From positions 3,720,001 to 3,784,000 of the forward strand of contig BSYQ01000002.1 of NCBI GenBank assembly GCA_030272585.1: a stretch of DNA of 64,000 bases. The letters run 5' to 3'. This document shows, piece by piece, positions 47,621 to 58,215 of this stretch. Every line of letters starts with the position of its first letter. Within the stretch, counting starts at the first letter, position 1. The position numbers and the translations under genes were made by a program. The DNA comes from Bryopsis sp. KO-2023 (lineage: Eukaryota; Chlorophyta; Ulvophyceae; Bryopsidales; Bryopsidaceae). The notes under the pieces were generated by a model. That model was not told the DNA's origin and did not search any database. It saw nothing but the letters and a program-made list of their open reading frames with translations.

Positions 47621-47628
47621 CCCCCCAG

Positions 47629-50600
47629 TTGCGAAACCACCTAGATAGGTGGGGCATTCTTTACCCCCGACGCACTTGTATTAAATCCTTGATGAAAATT
47701 TTGCTTGCGCTGAAACGAAGCACGGACGTACGCCAAAAAAGAAGCTTCCAATTTGATTTGCAAATCAAACCCGGTGTGCAAAAAACACTGGAGTGAGACT
47801 ACTTGCCGCAACCTCTCGAACTTCTAGTCAGGTTAACACCACATGTTCGATTTCCAGCCAAGCTCTTGTTCAGCGGATTTTGGTTTCCCGAATCCAAATT
47901 TGCAACGTATTGAGGCTTGAAGTTTCAATGAGCAAGAAAAGAGAAAGATACAGCGCGTACCTATTCAACAAAAACTCGAACGTCGTGGGACCTCGTTGCA
48001 AAAGTAACCGATGCAGTGAATTCAATATCTTAGCCTCCCTGGAGTCGTTCGCCCAGTCCTTGCTCATCTGGTCCACGGTATAGGCTTTTACCGAACATGG
48101 GCGATCATTACGAAATACCGGAACGTAATGTTTTGAGTACAATAATAATTTCCCTTTGTGTGAGGGAAATTCTACCATACAGTATCGTATGATGATGAGC
48201 TATATAAATAGTGTGGTGGTCTTCACTCCCCGGGAAGTTTGACCAACATTTTTTCCCCAAGGTGGCCTACTTGTGCTTGGTTAATGTGGCAGTCGGTGTT
48301 GTAACAGTGCGTTTCGTGTCGGAAGTGTTGTGTCTTCTCATATTTGGAAAAAAATATTTGGCTTCGACGTGTACTTGAGCAAGGGGCGTCCTTTGCGCAA
48401 AACAACAAGCCCTACGTCCAGACGGCACTTCTCCGACAGTTCTACCAACTTCTTTAGGAGAGACACTTTTCGCCTTTTGTAACTCTCCTCTCTCTTCTTG
48501 ACACCGTTTGAGATCCAATCATGTATAATCGAAACTTGCCGAAATAGCGCTAGGTCCACTACCAACATCTGATATCATTTGTCGCAAAACGTGGTCGCTT
48601 ATAATGTTTGCTACTGCATCCGTAACGCCGATCGAGTATGCGTCCAATCATTTTCTATCTGTTGTTCCATTCTTTCCGTTTGCTTAGTTAAGCCTTTCAC
48701 TTTTCGGTTCACAAGTTAACGATCTCACTATTACAAGAGAGAAGAAGATGAGCATGTACAACCTTTTGTCCTATGTAAGTCTCACACACAATATAGGACG
48801 GCGACAGTGGAGTCGTGCGTCATTGCAACAATATTATTCATCTTCAAGGCAATTAGGTTTTTTAATAGAACGGCCGATAGAAACCTATTTTGCATCTTTG
48901 CCATCGAATTCGTGTACGCCATACCATTCCCCTCGCTTGCCAAGCACATTTGAAGCTATCTTTCTCTCGTGGTGTTTGCGGAAAACGAGCAACAACGCAA
49001 GACCGAAAAAAGGATGGACGAAAAAGTCTTTCGCCGATTTGTACTCCAAGTGATCTATCTCAACGTTCTGGCTCGTCTTATCCATTTCATAAGTTTTATT
49101 TCTTGGACAGGTCAGTCTCATCATTTTTGTGATTAAAAAAGAAAGTAGCATAGCTTTTGATAAGAGAAGCAGTACATTATGTGGCTTAGTCAACTCAATA
49201 TAAATGCTAAAAAGCTTCGTTTTCAATAACTTCGACTACTACACTTCCCAAACCTTCTAGCCATCGTTGGACAACCGAGATTACCCCTCACATACAAGTC
49301 ATATAATTTGTTGAAATTTTCCATGAATTTTTGGGAATAAAATCCAGTCAAAGGGGAGGCTTTGTGTCCTAACGTTTTCCAACCACAATAACCTCACACA
49401 AAGTACAAATGTAAAGGAAACGTGGAAGGCATTTGGGATTCGACCCCAAAAGTTTCCACTGTACCTTGCCTTTACTTTTCATTCCCATATCCACGAAATC
49501 TGACGCCTAACCTATCTATGACCACCGCGCAAGAAACTCCTATAAGTCCACCTGCGGTGGTGGTGGTTCTGCTATCAAAACTTTGTCTCACTTACAACTC
49601 CTCCTTGTCGGGCTTATACCTAAATCACGGGTAACTATTTCTAAAAAAAAAAAGCTTTCGATGTTCCGTTCGTTGCACCCTTTTGCCAGCCGTGGCGGAG
49701 GGTTTCTTTAATAGAACTTTTGCAAAACGTTGACATCTTTGGCAAAGGTTTGACGTGGCGAAACTCTAATAACAATAAGTGTGATTGTGTGCGCGCGCGT
49801 GTGAGAGTGTTAGCCGGAATATCTAATGTATTCTAGGGTGTTTATTCGTATCTCTTTTTTCGTCGACGGTTTTGGTCACTTTAATGAGTTTTCACCCCGA
49901 AGCTCCACGGTAACGCTTGATGCTGCTTCGATTTTCTAAAATATTGTTATTCATGCTTCACTTGTTGAAAAGTTTTTGCATGAAGAAGGGAATCCTTAGA
50001 ATTTATTGCATGAAAGAGGAAAATCTGACCTTTGAAGTTTAGAGGTCCATCTCTTTCTTTACTCCATCTATTTTTGAACACTTGATTTTGGGGAAGTCTT
50101 CTATGCCTCTTCAATAAAGTTGATCGACTTGAGAATCTCTTAAAATGTGGAATCATAACCTATTCAGTTAGACCTCCTTCTTTGTCCGTACACTCAAGGA
50201 GTGAAGCCGCAAAACATCGCCTAACCCTTAAAAAAAAAGTCATATGCGCCATAACTCCAGCTTCATTAATTTTTATTCATATCAAATCGAAAGCTTGAGC
50301 GCTTCCCCGTATATAAAGCATCAAGGGGATGAAGGAGAAGTTGGTGGAAGACATCTCCGTTTCCTAAACTCTGGGTGCAAAAACGAACACCGGAGTGTTG
50401 CAGCAGTTCTACAACAACGTCCGTTCGAAAAGAACGAACGTTTCATGTCTCTATTTCAGTTTCTTTCTATGTGACTGTTACAAGTGTGGGAAGGAATATC
50501 GTACATGAGCTGGTACATGTCAACGAGCGCAATAAACTAAGGGAGATAGCCGCCGGGCACTACCTAGGGTTTCCCGCATCCCGAAGAACGTAAGACTCAC

Positions 50601-51365
50601 TAATGTGTCCCCCAAACATCATTTGTTGGTCATTGTCATCCTAGTACGTAACAAAAACACATGTCGAGAGTTTCTTAAAATACGTTACTAAAAAAAGAAC
50701 GAATATCTTGAGGATATGGTCGATTTAAGCGATGTGTGCAAAACATATTACATACGCAACAAAAAACCCTCAATTGATAGCGATGACCTTGTTGACCTCA
50801 ACAAATATACCAAAAACTAACCAACCCACACACCATTATCTTTGCCGAGCAACCTCATGTTTGAGCGGCACCGGAATATGTAATCTAAACGATATCTCCT
50901 CTTTTGTAAGAAATGTACATAGTCAGTATGATCATGTAAATTACCTTTCCATCCAGAAGTAACGAGCTACACTCTTTATTAATTGAGCACAATTAATGAA
51001 ATTATGACAGGCTAATACTAGAGTATGAAGAAGAAAACAATATTCATGCTCGCGAGGTCAACAAGTCTTTAGCATCATCATTGTCGTTATCTTGCAATTC
51101 TTTCATTTATCAAATCGTGCAACCATCTCGATCTATTGGTCGTTTTCCTACTATAACATGGTCGGATAAGAGTTATAAGTATTTCATTTGCCCCACAACA
51201 ATCATTGTCCACGTACAAATCTATGTACGGGGAATCCCACCTTGACATACCTTTGCACAGTTAGATGCCCATCCATTTTAAATCCTCGACGCCATCGCCA
51301 TCCGTGAGGACCACCCCGTTGATCGATCACAACCCCCGTTTGATCTCGCACACTCGTTCGAGCAC
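47629..51365. other. Gene-free stretch, AT-rich
   Basis: Only short frames without domains on either strand. No RNA gene or structured repeat recognised. Confidence 0.45.
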
Positions 51366-51607
51366 TTCTATTTTTTCTTTAATTCATAGGTGTTGAAATG
51401 ATTAAGTACACTTCCCTTTTTTCATCCCCGGATTCGAAAAACTTATATTCCTCTATACAAAACGTGAACATCATAATCAATGGACCTAGTGACTCATTAA
51501 GCCCATGGGATGTATGCTTTCGAAGGGTATATTCTTGCATGACATGCGACCTTCGTGAAGTGTTTTCTTCATACTTTTATGCTATAAATAGACATCTCAT
51601 AATAACC
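51366..51607 (+). repeat. Dispersed repeat family R3, copy 2
   Basis: Direct counterpart of 44286-44522, about 7.1 kb away. It keeps the conserved GACTCATTAAGCCCATGGGA and CTATAAATAGACATC blocks. Confidence 0.65.
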
Positions 51608-51843
51608 AGCACGACCTTAACTCATGAGTTGCGTGCATTAATGATATTACGGTTTATTTTCCTCATGCAAAAGGTCAAGGCGTATCTCTTTTGGTTCTTA
51701 ATACTTTTTTCAAACATTGATGAGAAAAAATACCCCTCCTTGGCGAAGCCGAAGAATGATTGAACGTGAAGACTACCGATCGATAGAGTTTTGCTCAGTG
51801 CTTACCGCTGCGCTGAGTGATAGTTCCGGAAAAAAAACATGTG

Positions 51844-52257
51844 CTAGGAAGAACATGAGGGTGTTTGTGCAACCAGAAAAATAGTGCCAGAGTGCTCGGC
51901 ATCAGGAGCGTTTTTTTTCGTTCTTTCTAGGTCGCGTTTGATCTTTTCGAGTTCCTTTTCGAATTCGGCCACCCTCCGTTCAGCCTTGGTCGCCCTTTCC
52001 TCCGACTGCTTTCTTCTCTGAGGTACCAGGATCGTCATCATTGAGCCTGTTAAAGCCTTAGTCCCAATAGCCATAGATTGTAGCCTAGTGAACGAATCCT
52101 CCTCCTCGGTCATCATTGTGACATCTATATCTCTGATTGGAAGTGGGAAGCTTCTGGCGCTGATATCAACTATTCTCTCGTCTATGTAGACTATTGCCTC
52201 GGCCCCTCGTGGAACGATTACCTCAAGCATGCTCTTAAGTAACATTGTAAGACGCAT
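51844..52257 (-). CDS. Hypothetical 137-aa protein with C-terminal coiled coil
   Basis: ATG at 52257. The region around residues 80-115 is strongly helical and charged (AERRVAEFEKELEKIKRDLE), a likely coiled coil. The preceding region has a VPRGAEAIVYIDERIVDI segment. No family recognised, no intron needed, and no neighbour to suggest a role. It may be a remnant of a transposon protein or a chance frame. Confidence 0.3.
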   Translation of the reverse strand: MRLTMLLKSMLEVIVPRGAEAIVYIDERIVDISARSFPLPIRDIDVTMMTEEEDSFTRLQSMAIGTKALTGSMMTILVPQRRKQSEERATKAERRVAEFEKELEKIKRDLERTKKNAPDAEHSGTIFLVAQTPSCSS

Positions 52258-52259
52258 GA

Positions 52260-53600
52260 GTAGTCTCACTACTTCGGACGTCGAACATTCTCCATGAGTG
52301 AATCAACGGTCAGCTCATTTTTGAATCTCCTTTGACTCTCAACCGGCTTGTAAAGTGTCTCGGCAAGAGCACTCATGCCCGGGGAGCAACGGAGGAACGG
52401 GGTGCTCGTTAGGGAATAGCCGGAAGCAACGTCTTGTAGCTCGTCCTCAATAATTGATAAAGCAACGAATAATCAATTGGCCTTACTAAAAAAACTGAAA
52501 AAACATCTGAAAAAACAGTAGCCATCATGTGTTTAGAAACATGAGTCAGGAAGAGAAAACAAACAAAAAATATTTGAAAAAACAGTAGCACATTAAAGTC
52601 ATCGGTAGCAACACCACACTTATCCTTCAAAAAAATTGAGTTGAAAAAAAGAGAGTCACATTAAAAGTGTTTAAGGGTGTCATGGATTCTAATCTTTCCC
52701 ATATCATATGGGCCATATGCCATGCGTTCCGTATCCTTTAACTACTCCAAGAAGTGCCTTTGGTCATCTTCGTTTTTCTTTCTTTCTTTGTGGGCTTTGG
52801 TTATTCACGGCACTATAACACACCTTCATCGTATCTTTTTTATCCGAAAATACTTAAAAGAAATTATATACAAATACAGATATCTATCTTTTTTTCTTTA
52901 GGATTCCTTGAGAACCTAAAGCCTTCAACTGTGACTCAAGATTGCCCTCCTTGCCCTAACTAGAGGAAGTACTGCGAAAACTTCCTCGATTCTTATCATT
53001 AGCGATGGCCATAACTATCGAGATCATCAGTGTAGTGAACACTTCGCCCCTATATGTGAAATCCATTTTCCTGTGTATATTACGTTGTTGGGGAACCGAT
53101 AGACGCATTCCCTACTGTTTGTAGGAGCAACATTGTATCGTGATGATGGCTCTCCGCTCTGAGACTTAATCATGATTTTTTGATCATCACCCAAGGCAAT
53201 ACTCATAACTCTTTCGATGGATTTTGTGTTGGTCTCAACTGCGTGTCTTAGGTCATCGATACCGAATCAAAGGCGTCATCCCCACTCCTCATTTCCTTTA
53301 GAATGTAAAGATTTGTATCGAGAACCGAACTTGTTGATCCGACGGTTCCCTCTTTCTTATATTCGAGTTTTATTGCTATATTGACTATTTTTTAATAGTA
53401 TTCTCTGAGAGTCTATTCTGACTAAGATAACCATCAAATTCAACTTCTTGCTCCCGAAGTATTACTCTGAGCTAATATAAATAGTTTTATGTGAAAGAAA
53501 ACAAGCCTCCGGAGCCACTAAGCGCCCTCCCGCTCGCAATTTCGATATTTTGATTCCTTTTTGCTATTATTGTCCTTCCAAGTTTGTTTTTAAAGTTTTT
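52260..53600. other. Gene-free stretch
   Basis: No gene recognised. Confidence 0.45.
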
Positions 53601-53755
53601 CCACCCTCGATCAAACATGTAAATACTTCTGGTATCTCGTTTTTCGGCAACGAGACAGGTCGAGAAAAAAAAGAAACACTCTCGATCAAACATGTACATA
53701 CTTCTGGTATCTCGTCCTTTAGCAACAAGACATGTCAAAAAAATAATTGAGAAAA
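53601..53755. repeat. Two direct copies of a ~78-bp hairpin-bearing unit
   Basis: Two copies (near 53605-53670 and 53680-53750) share CTCGATCAAACATGTA, ATACTTCTGGTATCTCGT and AACGAGACA/AACAAGACA. Each can form a small CTCGT/ACGAG-type hairpin. A B-box-like GGTTCGATTCC on the minus strand near 53818-53828 follows. Confidence 0.55.
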
Positions 53756-53759
53756 AAAT

Positions 53760-54855
53760 GGGATCGATACATGATGAGACGAACATTCTTTTTCACAATC
53801 GAACTGTCACCCTCAAGGAATCGAACCCTGGACATGTGAACCCTGGAGATGTGAACCTTGGGTGATTCATGTTGGAGACCTAGGCGGAACTCCTAAAATA
53901 TCGTACCGTGCGCTACTGTATTACTGCTTGGGTCAATATAGTGACAACCGAAGGTCGTTGTTAGACTTGGGAGCAGCCCCCGAAATAATGGCGATGATAC
54001 GTGCACGTAGGGGTGGGTTTCTCGTGCTTTTTTGGGAGCGTGTGTGCGTTTGTTATTCTTTCTCACAATAAAGGGTTTGTTGTAGCATCACCATAAAAAG
54101 GTGGTAGGAGCCATCCAACATGATTCCTTTGCTTGAACTGTCCAAAATAAAAGGGTGCAATAGAAGAAAAAGCTATTGAGCCGTCAGCTATCATTCAATT
54201 GCCCATCCTCAGAGTCTAGCACGGGATTTTAATAGAAGAGTAAGAGGACCTCAAAGAAAAACGTGGACTCGTAGTCAGTAGACAATTTGTGTTACGGCCG
54301 TGTCACCGTAACAACTTGCAAGGTACAAGCAAGCGAAAGTAAATTCGCCGATATAGAAAAAATGAAGTGATCGTGCCCGTAACTTTTACCCGAACTCTCT
54401 TGGGCATGATACTAAACCATAATGTGGCCGTTATCTATCGAATTGACCATTTACCCAGCCAACCTTGTGAATTGTAACAGAAGCGCCTAGCTCTTAAAGT
54501 GATGAGCGTCGGTTTGTGATAGACAATCGTGCATCAGAAAAAAACGCTTTGGGGACGTATCAAGAACTCCTTAGAGTGCCACACTGACCTGACCCCTTTC
54601 GAAATCACAACCCATTGAGCATATCCTACCAATCTAGAAAATGTAGAGCTCAATTAAATAATAGTGTCCGTCTTTGGTGTTTGGGAACTCGTCATCGTGA
54701 TAGATGGCGGAGGTATGAATGGTGCCAATCTGAAAGGAAATCTCTTTCACAATTTGACGTTTGGGGCGGATAACGAGACTGCGACAGAAGAGCTCCAACT
54801 CTCAAGTATAGGCCAACGTCATTGAAGTGATATGGCGTCGATCTTTTTTGTGTTT
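53760..54855. other. Gene-free stretch
   Basis: A degenerate tRNA-like T-arm on the minus strand near 53815-53832 is the only structured feature noticed. Confidence 0.4.
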
Positions 54856-55627
54856 CTATAAAGGTCCCAAATCGGTGCATCCCGTGATCCCGTGATCGGC
54901 ACTACCCTTTTTACTTTGTAGACGCAGTTGGAACGTATTCGGGGGGGGGACAATGCCTAATAGTAGTGTGGCTGCCATATGTGATATCGTGTGTAGATGC
55001 GCTCTAGTCACGAATATGCTTTTTAGTCTGGTGAAGAAGTTCAAGTCTTGCATAACTTTCAGCAAAACACGAAGCCATAATACAGTGACGGTTCTAGGGA
55101 AATTTTATAAAACTTCAATATAGCACCTTGGGACGACCATCCTTCCCATGAGACTTAGCTTCTCACGGCATCGACACAAAACATCTTGTAAGTGATGATT
55201 AAGGTCGAGTGAAGAATCCACAAGAATTCCCAAATGTTTCATTGTCTCCACCTGTGTACTCAACGTCTGATCATGTTTCAAATCCAGAAGGCCTCGGTAA
55301 CTAGCTTTAGAACACAGGAATATCTTGCATTTCCCCACATTCAGAGTCATGCGATTGCGAGCGCATCTAACTTGTAACAATATCAATAGCATTTGGAAAT
55401 CCTATCGCCAACTCGGGTGTAGTGTTCATCTCATGAAAAATCTTGTCGTCAACAAAAGCGACACAACCATGCGATGCCAAGTCGTTGAGGAGATCATCAA
55501 GAAACATGAGAAAAAGTGTGGGGGATAGCGGTGAACCTTGAGGTGTTTCCCCGGAGTGTGTTCTTGTTGGCGTGTTATAGGGTTGATTTGCACTCCACGA
55601 TTTTCTCGAAGACCCTGATTGTGCCAA
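54856..55627 (-). pseudogene. LINE-type (non-LTR) reverse transcriptase relic
   Basis: The minus-strand frame 55627-55367 encodes TPQGSPLSPTLFLMFLDDLL and then GCVAFVDDK, the PQGSPLSP and F/YxDD motifs of non-LTR reverse transcriptases. A second frame (55392-55105) continues with RNRMTLNVGKCKIFLCS and HLGILVDSSLDL, as expected after the active site. The two frames overlap, so there is a frameshift. A third frame to 54856 may be the C-terminal part. The upstream RT domain and endonuclease were not found. A broken copy abutting the LTR at 55801. Confidence 0.75.
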
Positions 55628-55800
55628 ATGTTGGGGGCATCAAACTTGTAGCAGGAATAAAGGGATTAATATTGTGTCCCGCAAGATTTTCCAAGATATA
55701 TACTGTACCTACTCCACGGAAATGATTTTCCAATTCGGCTAATTTTCTTTTCTCATCTAGCTCCCTCCACTTTTTGGTGTTTTTTTTTCGTGGTGGTTCA

Positions 55801-56247
55801 TGTTACAGTACTAATTTAGGGCGTGTTCAGATTGAACGAACGCGCGCTTACTCACGAACGAACGAACGCGCATTCGCGTTCAGATTGAATAACAAAATGC
55901 AACGGCTGCGACTCTGCAAGTCTGCCAGCCAAGCTGAAGGTGAAACAAAGGGAGACCAAGGTGCAAAGCACTCCAAACAAGGTTAAAAGCTAGGTTAAAA
56001 CCAAGTGTACCAATACCCTAGAGGCGCTGCCCAAATACCCTGCTGCAGCACCTCTGACAAGACCTGATCCCCTGATCAGACAACTACTGAGCTGACACAG
56101 TGAACCCATCACTGTATCAGGTCAGAACACAGAATGTTCTGAGCTGCCAGTTCAGCAGGGACACCTGCTGAGCTGCCAGCTCGCCAACCTACAGTCAGAT
56201 CTCCTGATTCAGGGCCCAGCAGGCTCTGAATCAGGCGATTCACTACA
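55801..56247 (-). repeat. Putative 3' LTR of the right Ty3/gypsy element
   Basis: A 447-bp segment that on the minus strand starts TGTAGTGAATCG directly after a polypurine tract and ends ACTGTAACA, resembling the end of the left element's LTR (ACTGTTACA). Near its start lies a perfect 10-bp inverted repeat, CCTGATTCAG (56203-56212) with 56226-56235. The 5' LTR is outside the window, so the ends are inferred. Confidence 0.6.
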
Positions 56248-56260
56248 TTCCTCCCCACCT
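56248..56260 (-). promoter_or_regulatory. Polypurine tract
   Basis: The minus strand reads AGGTGGGGAGGAA immediately before the TGTAG that starts the inferred 3' LTR. This is the position of the plus-strand primer for reverse transcription. Confidence 0.6.
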
Positions 56261-57174
56261 GAACTGCAGTAGCCCCTACTGCAACTTAGAAAGGAAAAAC
56301 CCAAGAGACTGCAAGCTAACAAAACCCATATCAGTGAATAACTTCTTAGTCCAACTTCTGCCAATGAAAATTCATATCTGCAACTCAGACCAAACCCAAT
56401 GTATCGAATTAAAATAAAACATCTTTCAGATTTCAGTCACTGATAATCAAGTCCAAAATAAATGTAACCATACTAAGTCCTGCCACTGGAAATTGCTATC
56501 CCTTATGCACTCTGACACAACCATAACTTTCACAGGGACCAAACTTCCCACAGAAATGTTTCAGCTCAACAAACTATCCATGGACCTGTAATATAGAGAA
56601 ATCAGAGCCCTTCTTTCAAGCAAACACTGCACTCCATCTGCAGTCTGAAATAGAACCCAAATCTCTCATTTTTCCAGCCCCTCAAGTGTTGTAATTCTGC
56701 CACTGATTTGTCAAACCAATTTCCATATTCAAAACTGAAATAAAAACTCCATGCAGGTTGCTGTATCTGTCCTTTTAACCAGCCATACTCAAGTGGCAAC
56801 AAATACCAACCTCACAAAGATAAAAACCCATTTGACTGGACTTGTAATGTATCAACAGGTGAACCATTTTCATAACCAAAACAGGTTGCAAACTTCAGAG
56901 TTTTCATCTCAACCTGACCAGAAACTGCAAAAGAGATCCTTGTCCACCTCCAACACACTGATCACCAGAAACTGGACAGCCCTTGAAAAATTCCACTTCC
57001 AACACACTGATCACCAGAAACTGGACAGCCCTTGAAAAATTCCACTTCCAACACACTGATCACCAGAAACTGGACAGCCCTTGAAAAATTCCAACTCTTT
57101 CACTGCACCCACTGAGCAAACCACATTCAATCCTGCCACAACTCCCATGGTCACACCTCCTGTCGATTCCTGCC
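56261..57174 (-). other. 3' non-coding region of the right element
   Basis: Between the accessory ORF and the polypurine tract. Contains three tandem 49-bp repeats at 56951-57097. No long frame. Confidence 0.55.
56951..57097. repeat. Three tandem 49-bp repeats
   Basis: Copies start at 56951, 57000 and 57049 with CAACACACTGATCACCAGAA and are nearly identical. They lie just downstream of the accessory ORF in the 3' untranslated part of the retrotransposon. Confidence 0.85.
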
Positions 57175-58041
57175 TCAGGTCGCCGGACGTTTCAAGCCCC
57201 TCTTTGGCGCAAGCGCAGGCACACTCCAGCGGACCTCTCGCAGCGGCACGCAATCACGATTGGTTCGTCCCGGGGAGGCTGGTTGCGTCGGCAGGGGTGG
57301 ACTGACGAGCGCGATTCGCAAGGATGTCAGCACCCTCGGCGCCATGGCCGTGTGCACCCGAAGCTGGCACAGCCCACACTCTTTCGCTGCATCCACCGAA
57401 ACCCCCTTTCGCGTTTCGCTGAGTTGTCCGACCACGTCCAAGCTCCCGTCTGGGTTCGTCTTTTCCACCGTTACGTCTGGCGCGTACCAGAGTCTCTGGA
57501 CACAGAGGTCTCTGCAGCATATCCTGTGCTTCCGACATGGGAGCTCCCGCACTGGTGCCCCAAGAGACCTCGCCGTCTTGAAGCAAAGCGAACAGCCACG
57601 TCCCGTTTCTTTCAGCGCCGTCTCCATCTCACTCTTTTGGTCTGCTGCAGGTTTTTCTGGTTCAGGGAGCCCTGTGTCCAGGAAGCCGAAGGACAACTCC
57701 TCTTCGGAATCCAACCGCGTTACCGGCATTTTCTTCGCCCACTCTCGCCACGCTTTCAGCTCACTTTCGGCAGCACTCAGAGACCCTTGCAGCTTCCACT
57801 TCTCCTGCTCCACCTTTTGACACTTGCTCCTCAGCCTTTCCAACTCCGCAACGTCGACTGCCCTCTTCCGCAGAACCTGCACAGCCTCCTCAAACGCCAC
57901 AACCTCATCTGCCCCCTTGCTCACGTCGGCTTTCTCCACCGCTTCTCCGCTGATAACCACAGGGGTAGTTTCTGCTGGTTCACTGCTGCTGGCGGGGGTT
58001 GAGACGATAAGGGCGGTCTGGTTTGCTGGTTGCTGATCCAT
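57175..58041 (-). CDS. Retrotransposon accessory ORF: coiled coil plus RING-like zinc cluster (288 aa)
   Basis: Third ORF of the right Ty3 element, starting 175 nt after the pol stop on the same strand, with ATG at 58041 (MDQQPANQTA). Residues 48-104 form a probable coiled coil (EEAVQVLRKRAVDVAELERL onward). Residues 150-225 hold eight metal-ligand candidates: C150-x2-C153-x15-C169-x2-H172-x2-C175-x4-C180-x41-C222-x2-C225. This resembles a RING-HC finger except for C-x4-C instead of C-x2-C. RING proteins usually bind E2 enzymes and transfer ubiquitin; whether this one does is inference. The tail is basic and Pro-rich. Post-pol ORFs in Ty3 elements are usually env-like, but no signal peptide or membrane segment is present. 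The related cysteine motif at 10842 suggests a wider local family. Confidence 0.7.
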   Translation of the reverse strand: MDQQPANQTALIVSTPASSSEPAETTPVVISGEAVEKADVSKGADEVVAFEEAVQVLRKRAVDVAELERLRSKCQKVEQEKWKLQGSLSAAESELKAWREWAKKMPVTRLDSEEELSFGFLDTGLPEPEKPAADQKSEMETALKETGRGCSLCFKTARSLGAPVRELPCRKHRICCRDLCVQRLWYAPDVTVEKTNPDGSLDVVGQLSETRKGVSVDAAKECGLCQLRVHTAMAPRVLTSLRIALVSPPLPTQPASPGRTNRDCVPLREVRWSVPALAPKRGLKRPAT

Positions 58042-58215
58042 ATTGACTCCTTCCTTTCGAACGATAAGCTCCTCTTTCTCTTTTCCTGCTCTGCGCACGT
58101 AACTTGCTAGACAGCTTCTTGTTCCAGTATGCTGCACTCTTTTCGCTGTTTCTGTCAGGGGTTGCTTCAGTCTGTCAGAGATATCAACCTGTCACCTCTG
58201 TTTGGTCGGGTCCTT

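Noticed and set aside
57283-58002. 239-codon plus-strand frame
   Set aside because: Antisense shadow of the accessory ORF; no domain.
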